Of a stretch of DNA of 64,000 nt, positions 42,313 through 50,976 are shown piece after piece. Source of the stretch: Uliginosibacterium flavum (GTDB taxonomy: Bacteria; Pseudomonadota; Gammaproteobacteria; Burkholderiales; Rhodocyclaceae); assembly GCF_040566545.1 (NCBI RefSeq), contig NZ_JBEWZI010000014.1:31881-95880 (forward strand), given 5' to 3'. Under the pieces are notes generated by a model. The model had not been told where the DNA came from. It did not search any database and worked only from the letters and a program-made list of their open reading frames with translations. The translations under genes were made by a program, and so were the position numbers. The first letter of the stretch is position 1. The number at the start of each line of letters is the position of its first letter.

Positions 42313-43320
42313 ATGAACGAAATCATCACTATCCCGGCGCACACCCTGTCCATCGTCATCCCGATGTACAACGAAGCCGACAACGTCGAACCAATGATCA
42401 CCCGCGTACACGAAGGCCTTGCCGGCTACGCGCATCCCTGGGAACTGATCCTCGTCGACGATGGCAGCTCGGACGCCACTCCTAACGAACTGCGCCGCGT
42501 CAGCGCCAAATTCGGCCCGCACGTGCGCCCGGTGATCCTGATGCGCAACTTCAAGCAGACCGCTGCCATGCAGGCCGGTATCGACGCTGCGCGCGGCGAT
42601 GTCGTTGTCACCCTGGACGGTGACCTGCAGAACGATCCAGCGGACATCCCGCGCATGGTCGGGCGTCTGCTCAATGAAGATCTGGACATGGTTGCCGGCT
42701 GGCGCAAGAACCGCAAGGACGGCCTCGTTCTGCGCAAGATCCCCTCGCGCATCGCCAACCGCCTGATCGCCCGCATCACCGGCGTCACCCTGAATGACTA
42801 TGGCTGCAGCCTCAAAGCCTTCCGTACCAGCGTGCTCAAGAACGTGCGCCTGTACGGCGAAATGCACCGTTTCATCCCGGCCTGGATCGCCACCGTCACC
42901 ACCCCGCGCCGCATTGCCGAAGAAGTCGTCACCCACCACGCGCGCATCCACGGCGAATCCAAATACGGCATCTCGCGCACCTTCCGCGTCGTGCTCGATC
43001 TGATCTCGGTTTACTTCTTCATGCGCTTCCGCGCCCGCCCCGGCCACTTCTTCGGCGGCGCCGGCCTGATCCTCGGCGGCATCGGCAGCCTGATCCTCAG
43101 CTACATGGCCGTGCTCAAGTTCGTAATGGGCGAATCCATCGGCACCCGGCCCCTGCTGATGGTCGGCTTCTTCAGCCTGATCATGGCCGTGCAGTTCATC
43201 CTCTCCGGCGTGCTGGCCGAAACCCTCGCCCGCATCTACTTCGAATCCGGCGCCGGCAAGCTGTATCAGGTGCGCGATCCGGACAGCCCGAGTGCGGAAG
43301 AGGCCTGGTACAAGGCTTGA
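42313..43320 (+). CDS. GT2 family polyprenyl-phosphate glycosyltransferase
   Basis: A 335-residue protein with a cytoplasmic GT-A domain (about 10-230: SIVIPMYNEADNVEP, LVDDGSSDATPN, the DGDLQNDPADIP acceptor/metal site and GWRKNRKD) and two C-terminal membrane helices (about 250-275, 285-310). It is like ArnC/GtrB/DPM1 enzymes that put a sugar on undecaprenyl phosphate. The two GT39-type genes following it would use such a donor in the periplasm. Operon with the PF03706 gene. Confidence 0.93.
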   Translation: MNEIITIPAHTLSIVIPMYNEADNVEPMITRVHEGLAGYAHPWELILVDDGSSDATPNELRRVSAKFGPHVRPVILMRNFKQTAAMQAGIDAARGDVVVTLDGDLQNDPADIPRMVGRLLNEDLDMVAGWRKNRKDGLVLRKIPSRIANRLIARITGVTLNDYGCSLKAFRTSVLKNVRLYGEMHRFIPAWIATVTTPRRIAEEVVTHHARIHGESKYGISRTFRVVLDLISVYFFMRFRARPGHFFGGAGLILGGIGSLILSYMAVLKFVMGESIGTRPLLMVGFFSLIMAVQFILSGVLAETLARIYFESGAGKLYQVRDPDSPSAEEAWYKA

Positions 43321-43328
43321 ATGGGCAG

Positions 43329-43448
43329 AATGCTGGAGAGGCTCGCTGCGCGGTCTTCTCCGGGCAGGCAGGCTGAAGAAACAAGCTGGGCGCGGCTGTA
43401 CAGGCTGCAGGTTTTGTAGGGTGCGCAAATGATTTTGCATTTGCGCAC
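43329..43448. repeat. Dispersed repeat copy plus perfect 11-bp palindrome
   Basis: 43329-43400 contains TGCTGGAGAGGCTCGC and TCTTCTCCGGGCAGGCAGGC, a diverged copy of the repeat seen at gene ends. Then GTGCGCAAATG (43421-43431) and CATTTGCGCAC (43438-43448) form a perfect palindrome with a 6-nt loop, of the GTAGGGTGCGCAA REP type. No gene in 43321-43512. Confidence 0.65.
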
Positions 43449-43512
43449 GCGGATCAACCCGACACATGGTGAGTAAGGCTGGCGCCTTTCACACACCACG
43501 CAATACTTGCAA

Positions 43513-45063
43513 ATGAATCAGCACTCCATCTCAAACCAAACCCGCTGGCGGCCTCATTTGGCATTATTCCTGCTGCCCGCCGTCCTGTTCCTGATGAACC
43601 TCGGCGGGGCGCCGCTGTTCGACGTAGACGAAGGCGCGTTTTCAGAAGCGACGCGCGAGATGTTCGTGCGCAACGATTTCCTGTCGACCTGGCTCAACGG
43701 GGCGCCGCGCTTTGACAAACCGATCCTGATCTACTGGTGTCAGGCGGTGTTCGTGTGGCTGTTCGGGCCGAATGAGTGGAGCTTCCGCCTGCCTTCGGCC
43801 TTGGCGGCATCCTTCTGGTGTTATGCGGTTGGCTTGTTTGTCTGGCAGCGTTTCGGCCGTGCAGCGGGGATCATGGCTTGCGGCATTGCGGCGACCAGTC
43901 TGGGTGTGCATTTGATCGGGCGTGCGGCGACGGCGGATTCGCTGCTGAACATGCTGCTGGCGCTGGCCTTGCTGGATGCCTGGCGGCATCTGGAATCGGG
44001 CGCGCGGGCGCCGCTGTTGCGCAGCTACCTTTGGATCGGCTTGGGCGTGCTCACCAAGGGGCCGATTGCCTTGCTGGTGCCGGGAGCGACGACGCTGCTG
44101 TATTGCCTGACGACGCGCCGTTTCAAAGACTGGCTGCGCAGCGTGTTCGATCCGCTGGGCTGGGTGATTCTGCTGGTGATCACGGTACCCTGGTATGCCG
44201 CGGCGCTGGCGATTCACGGTCAGGCTTTCATCGACGGCTTCATCCTCAAGCACAACGTGCAGCGCTTCTCCGGCTCGCTGGAGGGGCATTCGGGCAGCCT
44301 GTTCTATTACGTACTGATGATCCCGGCCCTGCTCCTGCCCTGGCTGAGCTGGCTGTTGGCGACGCTGCGCCAGTTGCCGACGGACTGGAAGCTGCCGGAG
44401 CGGCGTTTCCTGTGGGTATGGTTCATCTTCGTGACGGCTTTCTTTTCCTTGTCCGGCACCAAGCTGCCGCATTACGCGCTGTATGGCTGCACGCCGCTGT
44501 TCGCGCTGCTGGCGATTCACCGCGAGCGGGTCAAATCGATCTGGCTGGGCGCAGCGCCCGCGCTGTTGGTGATCGCGGCCTTCATCGCTCTGCCAAGCCT
44601 GCTGCAACACGCAGCAAGTGCAGGCTGGGTCAAGAACGCTTACTACCTGGCGCAGGTGGAAAGAATATCGGCCGCAACCCCGCTCAGCTATTACCTCTTG
44701 GGGCTGGGCACGCTGGGAGGCGCGCTGGTATTGGCTCTGCGGGCAGGTGTGGTTTGGCAGCGGATGCTGGCGATTGCCTGTCTGCAGACGCTGCTGGTGG
44801 CGCTGGCCGTCGCGCCACTGGTCGGTGATGTGCTGCAGGGGCCGGTGAAACGCGCCGCCTTCGTGGCACGTGACTTTGCCGAGCCCGGCGTGCTGTGGAA
44901 TTTCCACGCGCCAAGCTTTTCCGTGTATCGCCAGCAGGTGACACCGACCGAACAGGCCCGGCCCGGTCAGATCGCACTGACCCGCGTGGATCGCCTGCCC
45001 GCCGATGCGAAGGTTGATGTGCTGTACAAGGAAGGCGGCGTCGTCTTGGTGAGGATGAAGTAA
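43513..45063 (+). CDS. ArnT-like glycosyltransferase (GT39/GT83 family)
   Basis: A 516-residue integral membrane transferase using a lipid-linked sugar donor on the periplasmic side. The family motif DVDEGAFSEATREMF near residue 40 (catalytic acidic residues) and PLFALLAIHRERV region are visible, with about eleven membrane helices. It may decorate lipid A or surface glycans, as ArnT does with aminoarabinose; the donor would come from the upstream GT2. ATG 43513 was taken; TTG 43507 is open too. It overlaps the next gene (TAATG). Confidence 0.85.
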   Translation: MNQHSISNQTRWRPHLALFLLPAVLFLMNLGGAPLFDVDEGAFSEATREMFVRNDFLSTWLNGAPRFDKPILIYWCQAVFVWLFGPNEWSFRLPSALAASFWCYAVGLFVWQRFGRAAGIMACGIAATSLGVHLIGRAATADSLLNMLLALALLDAWRHLESGARAPLLRSYLWIGLGVLTKGPIALLVPGATTLLYCLTTRRFKDWLRSVFDPLGWVILLVITVPWYAAALAIHGQAFIDGFILKHNVQRFSGSLEGHSGSLFYYVLMIPALLLPWLSWLLATLRQLPTDWKLPERRFLWVWFIFVTAFFSLSGTKLPHYALYGCTPLFALLAIHRERVKSIWLGAAPALLVIAAFIALPSLLQHAASAGWVKNAYYLAQVERISAATPLSYYLLGLGTLGGALVLALRAGVVWQRMLAIACLQTLLVALAVAPLVGDVLQGPVKRAAFVARDFAEPGVLWNFHAPSFSVYRQQVTPTEQARPGQIALTRVDRLPADAKVDVLYKEGGVVLVRMK

Positions 45064-46574
45064 TGGAGGACTGGACCCGCATCCGCATGGGCAATGAGAA
45101 GCCCGAACCCAGCACCAGCCTGCCGCAGCCGCTACTCCTGCTGCTCCTGCTGGCATTGCTGACGGCCTATCGGCTATGGGTGATCCCACGCCTGGGCGTG
45201 ACGCTGTACATCGACGAGGCGCAATACTGGACCTGGGCACAGAATCTGGACTGGGGCTATTTCTCCAAGCCGCCGGTGATTGCCTGGCTGATCCGCGCCA
45301 GCACGACGATCTTCGGCGATGGCCTGCTCGCCGTGAAGCTGCCTTCGCTGCTGCTCTACCCGGCCACCGCCTGGCTGCTGTTCCTGCTCGGGCAGAAGCT
45401 CTTCGATGTGCGCGTGGGCTTTCGTGCCGGCCTGGCCTTCGCGCTGATCCCGATTGTTTCGGCCCTCGGCTTGGCCGTGTCCACTGACGCACCGCTGCTG
45501 TTCTGCTGGACGGCCGCCATGCTGCTCCTGCTGCGCGCCATCGAGCGCGAGCAAATGCGTGACTGGCTGTGGCTGGGCCTTGCGGTGGGCCTCGGCATCA
45601 TGGCCAAGTACACCATGGCCGCATTTGCCGCGTCCGCTGTACTCTATCTGCTGCTCGACAAGCGTCGTCGCCATATCTTTGCGCACCCCGGCTTGTGGGC
45701 CGCCATTGCACTGGCCTGCGTGATCGTGCTGCCAAATATCGTATGGAACTGGGCGCACGATTTCCCGACCCTGCGTCACACCGCCGATATCACGCACGTT
45801 GGCAGCAACGACAAGGGCGGCAATCTGGGCGAATTCCTGCTGGCGCAGATCGGCTCACTGGGGCCGGGCTTTGCCCTGGCTTTCGTCGCCGGGCTGGCGC
45901 TGGCACGACGCAAATGGCGAGATCCACGCTATCAGTTCATGTTGTGTTTCAGCCTGCCGCTGCTGGGGATTGTGTTCCTGCAAGCGCTGCGCTCGGAAGC
46001 CAATGGCAACTGGGCCGCGCCCGCACTGGTGAGCGCTCTGCTGCTGGGAGTGGTGCTGCTATCACGCGTGAAAACGCGCTGGTGGATCGCCGCGCTAAGC
46101 GTGAATATCGTCCTGATGCTGGCGGCCTATCATCTGGGCGATTATTTCAACCTCACCGGCCAGGTACAGACGGCAAAACTGGACCCACTCAAACGTGCAA
46201 AAGGCTGGGACAAACTCGCCGCCCAAGTACGTCCGCTGATCGCCGAGCGCCCTGGTGCGATCCTGCTGACCAGCGACCGGACCATCACGGCGCACCTGCT
46301 TTATCACTTGCATGACCTGAAGCCGGATTACCGCAGCTGGGCGCCCAACCAACACCCCGGCGATCACTATCAATTGACGGCGCCTTTGACTGAAGAACCC
46401 AGCAGCCGACCGCTGATTCTGGTGACTCAGACCGACGAGCCAAGCATCACCAGTCGCTTCACCCACACCGAAACGCTGAAGCTGATCAGTATCGAAGTCG
46501 AACCCGGTCTGCGGCGCCAAGCCCGCGTGATCCTGCTGGAGGGCTTCAAGGGGTATCGGCCTGCACTGGACTAA
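45063..46574 (+). CDS. GT39 family membrane glycosyltransferase
   Basis: A 503-residue protein with the PMT_2 domain: YIDEAQYWTWAQNLDWGYFS near residue 50, with the conserved DE pair, and SKPPVIAW, followed by LAFALIPIVSALGLAVSTD and about ten membrane segments. The C-terminal domain from about 400 is soluble and carries LKPDYRSWAPNQHPGDHY. A second, diverged relative of the upstream gene, sharing its transcript (TAATG overlap). Possibly attaches the second sugar or acts on another acceptor. ATG 45087 is an alternative start. Confidence 0.85.
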   Translation: MEDWTRIRMGNEKPEPSTSLPQPLLLLLLLALLTAYRLWVIPRLGVTLYIDEAQYWTWAQNLDWGYFSKPPVIAWLIRASTTIFGDGLLAVKLPSLLLYPATAWLLFLLGQKLFDVRVGFRAGLAFALIPIVSALGLAVSTDAPLLFCWTAAMLLLLRAIEREQMRDWLWLGLAVGLGIMAKYTMAAFAASAVLYLLLDKRRRHIFAHPGLWAAIALACVIVLPNIVWNWAHDFPTLRHTADITHVGSNDKGGNLGEFLLAQIGSLGPGFALAFVAGLALARRKWRDPRYQFMLCFSLPLLGIVFLQALRSEANGNWAAPALVSALLLGVVLLSRVKTRWWIAALSVNIVLMLAAYHLGDYFNLTGQVQTAKLDPLKRAKGWDKLAAQVRPLIAERPGAILLTSDRTITAHLLYHLHDLKPDYRSWAPNQHPGDHYQLTAPLTEEPSSRPLILVTQTDEPSITSRFTHTETLKLISIEVEPGLRRQARVILLEGFKGYRPALD

Positions 46575-46577
46575 GCC

Positions 46578-46690
46578 TGCCTGAAGAGCCGCATCTGGCG
46601 GACTTCTTCAGGCATGCACTGCGCTCAAGTGCAGCAGGATTGGATCTACAGCATGGCATGCTGCAGATGCCTGCCCAGTGCGGCTCTGCA
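46578..46690. repeat. Dispersed intergenic repeat, best formed copy
   Basis: TGCCTGAAGA (46578-46587) and TCTTCAGGCA (46605-46614) are perfect 10-bp arms around GCCGCATCTGGCGGACT. Further GCATGC and TGCGGCTCTGCA follow up to 46690. It lies between convergent GT39 and GspE-like genes and may terminate both. Confidence 0.7.
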
Positions 46691-46698
46691 AGCAATCT

Positions 46699-49053
46699 CT
46701 AACGAATACACACCCGGCGCACTTGCGCCATGTCAGTGTCGCCACTCAGCACCTTTTCGATGCCGTCCTGGCGCAGCGTGCGCATACCTTCTTCGAGCGC
46801 AGTGACGAGCAGATCGGAAACCAGCGCACGAATCTGCACCTGACGCCGGATCGCATCCGAACCCAGCATCAGTTCGTGCAGGCCGATCCGCCCCCGATAG
46901 CCGCTCTGGCTGCATTCAGGGCAACCAGCAGGGCGATACAGTACGAAACGCCCGTTCGCGTCGGCAAAGCGCTCATGCCAGTCGGCCAGAATCTCGTTAC
47001 GCGCTTCGGAGGGGTTGTCGCGGAACTGCTGCGTCTTGCGCAGATCCTCGCAATATTCGTCGAGGATCGCGGTGATTTCTTCGTCACTGGCCACCTCCGG
47101 CGCGCGACAGTGTTTACACAGGCGCCGCGCCAGACGCTGCGCCAGCACACCCAGCAAGGCGTCGGCAAAATTGAAGGGATCCATGCCCATGTCGAGCAGG
47201 CGTACGACCGACTCCGGCGCGCTGTTGGTGTGCAAGGTGGAGAACACCATGTGGCCGGTAAGCGAAGCTTCGATGCCGACCTGCACTGTTTCGGCATCGC
47301 GCATTTCGCCGACCATGATGACGTCCGGATCGGCACGCAAAAAGGCGCGCATCACAGTCGGAAAATCCAGCCCGGCCTTGCGGTTGACCTGCACCTGACG
47401 CAGACCGCGCTGGGTGATTTCGACCGGGTCTTCGGCGGTCCAGATCTTGGTTTCAGGCCGATTGATGTACTTGAGGATCGAATGCAGGGTGGTCGTCTTG
47501 CCAGAGCCGGTTGGACCACAGACAAAGAACAGGCCGTAGGGCTTGGTCACCGTGGCCGTCAGGCGCTTGAGGTTGTAATCAGACAGAGCCAGCTTCTCGA
47601 TGGGAATCGGTTCACCCTGCGTGAGCAGGCGCATCACCACGTCTTCCATGCTGCCTGCCGTGGGAATCGTGGCCACGCGCAGTTCGATATCCAGCGGCCC
47701 GTATTTACGAAACTTGATCTTGCCATCCTGCGGCTTGCGGCGCTCCGAAATATCCAGATCGCACATGATCTTGATACGTGCCACCATCGGGTTGCGATAG
47801 ATCGCGGGCACCTCGACATACGGCACCAGCAGGCCATCCTTGCGAAAGCGCACGAGCATCTTTTCCTTGCCGGGGCGCGGTTCGATATGGATATCGGAAG
47901 CGCCCTGACGATGCGCATCCACGATGATGCGATTGACCAGCTTGACCAATTCGTTGTCCGAAGCCGCGCTGAGCTCATCGTTACTCGATGAAGCTTCGTC
48001 CCCCTCGTTCAGGTCGGAAAGAATGTCGCCGACGCTCAGATCATCCAGACTCTGGTCGAAATACTGGGCAACGGTCTGATCGAACTCGGCACGCGTGCTG
48101 ACGCGATAAATCAACTTGGCATTCTGGAACACATTGAGAACGACGCGCGAGCCCATGACATGCTCGGGATCGACGGCGAGGATGACAACACCCTCCTGCG
48201 TCTCCTCCAGCGGCAGCCAGCCATTCTGGATGGCATATTCACGCTTGATGTTGCGCAGCAGATCCATCGGCTTGATGCGCTCTGGCTTGAACGGCTCATA
48301 CGGCACGCCATAGAAAGCCGACATGGCCGCACCGATATCTGCCAAAGCGATCTTGCGATCATCAGCCAGCACGCTTTCCTGGGTAATCTTGCGATTGCGT
48401 GCATCTTCGGCAGACTGGTCGAGCTCCTTGTCCGACAGGCGCCCCTTGAGCACCAGTTGATGGTATTTCGAGCGCAGCGGCACTGAGGTCTGCAGACGCT
48501 GCGCAAACGCAATCGCCAAGGTCTGCGCCAGGGCCAATACGCCCTCTTCTTCTACCGAGGAGAACGCATCACCATCCAGGGTATTCATCAACTGAATCAC
48601 GCCAAGCAGGCGACTGCCCTCAGGATGCACCAGCGGCGCAACCAGCATCTGCTTGCAATGAAAGCCGCTGCGCTCATCCACCTCACGCCGGAATTCGATG
48701 CTGGCGGAAATCTGCCGCAGCTCGTTTTCATCGTAAACGTTGTGGATATTGAGCATGCGCCGGTGCAAAGCACAGAAACCCGCAATACTCTTGTCGGAAA
48801 TCGGCAGCCGGATGCTCTTGGCGACGTGCAGGCCGGTCTTGACGCGCGAGCTGAGGGTATTGCCTGATTCATCCACGACATAGATGGTCATGCGCTCGGC
48901 ACCAAACAGGGCGCAGACTTCAGCAGAGACCTCGAATATGATCTCGTCAATATTCGAGGTATCGTGAATCCGGGTATTCAGGCTCTGCAAGCCCTTGAAA
49001 AAGGCCAGGCGGCGTGCCAAAGCAGAACCATGACGGGAAGGAGTCGTGCTCAT
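46699..49053 (-). CDS. GAF domain-GspE/PilB-type ATPase fusion
   Basis: A 784-residue protein. A GAF domain (about 15-170) is followed by a T2SSE N-domain (about 235-330), an acidic linker, and a GspE-type ATPase core: Walker A GPTGSGKT at 513-520, Walker B VIMVGEMRD and His box STLHTNS. A zinc segment has CKHC and CPEC pairs (about 655-745). GspE/PilB motor ATPases power secretion or pili, but a GAF sensor at the N-terminus is not usual and suggests control by a small ligand. It lies far from pilBCD, next to MBL and FHA genes. Start ATG 49053. Confidence 0.9.
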   Translation of the reverse strand: MSTTPSRHGSALARRLAFFKGLQSLNTRIHDTSNIDEIIFEVSAEVCALFGAERMTIYVVDESGNTLSSRVKTGLHVAKSIRLPISDKSIAGFCALHRRMLNIHNVYDENELRQISASIEFRREVDERSGFHCKQMLVAPLVHPEGSRLLGVIQLMNTLDGDAFSSVEEEGVLALAQTLAIAFAQRLQTSVPLRSKYHQLVLKGRLSDKELDQSAEDARNRKITQESVLADDRKIALADIGAAMSAFYGVPYEPFKPERIKPMDLLRNIKREYAIQNGWLPLEETQEGVVILAVDPEHVMGSRVVLNVFQNAKLIYRVSTRAEFDQTVAQYFDQSLDDLSVGDILSDLNEGDEASSSNDELSAASDNELVKLVNRIIVDAHRQGASDIHIEPRPGKEKMLVRFRKDGLLVPYVEVPAIYRNPMVARIKIMCDLDISERRKPQDGKIKFRKYGPLDIELRVATIPTAGSMEDVVMRLLTQGEPIPIEKLALSDYNLKRLTATVTKPYGLFFVCGPTGSGKTTTLHSILKYINRPETKIWTAEDPVEITQRGLRQVQVNRKAGLDFPTVMRAFLRADPDVIMVGEMRDAETVQVGIEASLTGHMVFSTLHTNSAPESVVRLLDMGMDPFNFADALLGVLAQRLARRLCKHCRAPEVASDEEITAILDEYCEDLRKTQQFRDNPSEARNEILADWHERFADANGRFVLYRPAGCPECSQSGYRGRIGLHELMLGSDAIRRQVQIRALVSDLLVTALEEGMRTLRQDGIEKVLSGDTDMAQVRRVCIR

Positions 49054-49132
49054 GTGCCATCTCCAGATGAAGCTCAGGGTCCGCTGACGATCATTCAAGC
49101 AACAAACGAATGACTAGCGACAGACCCTCAGC

Positions 49133-49897
49133 CTAGATATGGAAACACTGTCCGTTCAAGAGTACCTGTGGACGCAGACGTCCCTGGTAAGCCTGCACCT
49201 CGTGCTCCAGTGTTTCTGCGTAGCCGGGTTTGAAGTGCGTGACGAAGATCTCCGGATCACCGGTCAGGCGATCCAATACGCTATGCAACATGCTTGGCGA
49301 CAGGTGGCGTGCGGCGTGCGCCAGACCCTGGTGCTCATCCGGCAAGGCGGCTTCGATCAACAGGTAACGCAGCCTTTCCAGGCCGTTGAGCGCCTCGACC
49401 TGCTTGTCGCACACCGTCGTATCGCCACTGAATGCCAACTTATCCCCGCCGCAATCAAGGCAATACCCGACTGCTGGCACAGAATGCAAAGCTGGCAAAA
49501 CCTGGATGCGCCGCGCCCCCAGATGCACGATTCCCCCTACCTCCACCGGCTGCATGCGCAACATCGGCCGAATACGATCAGGGATTACGGTAAAGTCAGG
49601 CCACACCAGCCAATTGAAGATATGCGCGCGCAGGATACGCAGGGTGTCCTCTGCGGCATGGACGATCAAAGGCTGCTCTCGCAGATCGCCGACGGTATCA
49701 ACCAGCATCGGCAACAGCGCAATGTGATCAAGATGCGAGTGCGTCAGAAAGACATGATCAATGCGCAGAAGCTCTTCAAACGCCAGATCCCCAACGCCGG
49801 TGCCACAGTCGAGCAGAATGTCTTCATCGACGAGCAGTGAGGTGGTGCGTGCTCCCCCACCAATTCCCCCACTGCAGCCAAGCACCCTTACTTTCAT
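49133..49897 (-). CDS. MBL-fold phosphodiesterase-like protein
   Basis: A 254-residue metallo-beta-lactamase-fold hydrolase. Metal residues are in THSHLDHI (near residue 53), with a further His in PALHSVPAV, Asp in AFSGDTTVCD and His in IFVTHFKPGY. The order resembles class II cyclic-nucleotide phosphodiesterases and RNase Z-like proteins (PF12706/PF02112). A 3',5'-cyclic-nucleotide substrate is a guess. It lies between the FHA gene (18 bp upstream) and the GAF-GspE gene (79 bp downstream), probably in the same transcript. Confidence 0.82.
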   Translation of the reverse strand: MKVRVLGCSGGIGGGARTTSLLVDEDILLDCGTGVGDLAFEELLRIDHVFLTHSHLDHIALLPMLVDTVGDLREQPLIVHAAEDTLRILRAHIFNWLVWPDFTVIPDRIRPMLRMQPVEVGGIVHLGARRIQVLPALHSVPAVGYCLDCGGDKLAFSGDTTVCDKQVEALNGLERLRYLLIEAALPDEHQGLAHAARHLSPSMLHSVLDRLTGDPEIFVTHFKPGYAETLEHEVQAYQGRLRPQVLLNGQCFHI

Positions 49898-49915
49898 GAG
49901 GTTGAAGTCCAGTCG

Positions 49916-50662
49916 CTAGGCGCCGGGGGTATCGCTGCTGCGCAGATAGAACTCCATCTTCACGCCGGCAATTTCGATTACATCGTGATCACCGAGGAGA
50001 TGAGCCTGGGCATCCAGCTGTTTGCCATTGAGCACAGGAAAGGAATCTCCTTCCACATGGGTGATGAAGTAACCATGCGGCCGGCGGGTAATCACGGCGA
50101 CCTGCACGCCGGGCTTGCCCAGCGTGGTCAATGATTTGGAAAGTTCGAGCTCACGCCCGGCATTGCGTCCGCTGATGATTTGCACCATCCCCATGGGCTC
50201 GTCAGCGCCAGTGCTCGCAGCGTCGATCGGCGCCTTCCACTCACTGGTCACCGAAGCTTCGGCGCCAAAACCCACCATCGTTTCGGTATGCGCGCGCGGG
50301 CTAGCGCCCAGATTGGCCGCATCGGGCGTCATCACAAAAGCCTTCTCGAAGGTATCGCTGGCACGCATGTCCGGCGCGTCCTTGAGAAATTTTATCCTGT
50401 ACTTGCCCAGTTCAACGACATCGTTATCCTTGAGCACGTGTTTCTTGACCGACTGACCATTCACGTAGGTGCCGTTGGTGCTGTTCAGATCTTCCAGAAA
50501 GGCGTCGTTGAGAATTGCTACGATTACGGCATGCTCACCGCTGATCGCCAGATTATCGATCTGGATATCGTTATTCGGTTTACGCCCGATGCTGGTCCGC
50601 TCCTTGACAAGCGGGATCTCCTTCAACACCAGACCATCCATGCTCAGAATAAGTTTTGCCAT
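49916..50662 (-). CDS. FHA domain protein with second FHA-like half
   Basis: A 248-residue protein. The N-terminal FHA domain (about 5-95) is canonical: SIGRKPNNDIQI, ISGEHAVI and NSTNGTYVNG bind phosphothreonine peptides. The linker 100-155 has many Ser/Thr/Ala. The C-terminal part (about 160-245) resembles a second FHA fold (TTLGKPGVQVAVITRR, HGYFITHVEG, LNGKQL) but lacks the SxxH. First gene of a run with the MBL and GAF-GspE genes; a Ser/Thr kinase partner is not present in the window. RBS-like GAGGAAAC precedes ATG 50662. Confidence 0.88.
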   Translation of the reverse strand: MAKLILSMDGLVLKEIPLVKERTSIGRKPNNDIQIDNLAISGEHAVIVAILNDAFLEDLNSTNGTYVNGQSVKKHVLKDNDVVELGKYRIKFLKDAPDMRASDTFEKAFVMTPDAANLGASPRAHTETMVGFGAEASVTSEWKAPIDAASTGADEPMGMVQIISGRNAGRELELSKSLTTLGKPGVQVAVITRRPHGYFITHVEGDSFPVLNGKQLDAQAHLLGDHDVIEIAGVKMEFYLRSSDTPGA

Positions 50663-50976
50663 CGTTTCCTCTTGCAGTTTTTCAGCTCTGCCAGGCTGTC
50701 AGTATGGCATTGGCTGACCGATTCCGGCAGATTTCACGCGATCCAGCATCTCGGCGGCAAACGCGACATCCTGCATTGCCAAGCCGTGCGAGCCAACAAG
50801 GAGATCCTGGCACCCCGGCAGCACATCCGTCCGCACAGCGCTTATCCACCAAACACCCGTTTCAAGCGCCAGCGCTGCATACGCAGCCTCAATGACCCGC
50901 CCGGCAAGGGCATTTCAAGCAAGCCTGGCATATCAGTTTCCACCAGATAGATAGCCTGGACCGCATGAATCTCCGC
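50663..50976. other. Gap with possible gene remnant
   Basis: No complete gene. On the minus strand the frame after the TerC stop is open for 45 codons, and a second frame is open for about 70 codons up to a TGA near 50702, including ETGVWWISAVRTDVLPG. No usual start codon suits it. It could be a frameshifted remnant; I cannot name the family. Confidence 0.3.

Noticed and set aside
42277..43467. 396-codon minus-strand open frame
   Set aside because: Complement of the GT2 gene; Asp/Gly/His/Val-rich shadow.
43642..45492. 616-codon open frame on the minus strand
   Set aside because: Antisense to the two GT39-type genes. Gln/Arg/Pro-rich translation, no domain; a GC-rich shadow.
46678..47991. 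437-codon plus-strand open frame
   Set aside because: Complement of the GspE ATPase, no recognisable domain.
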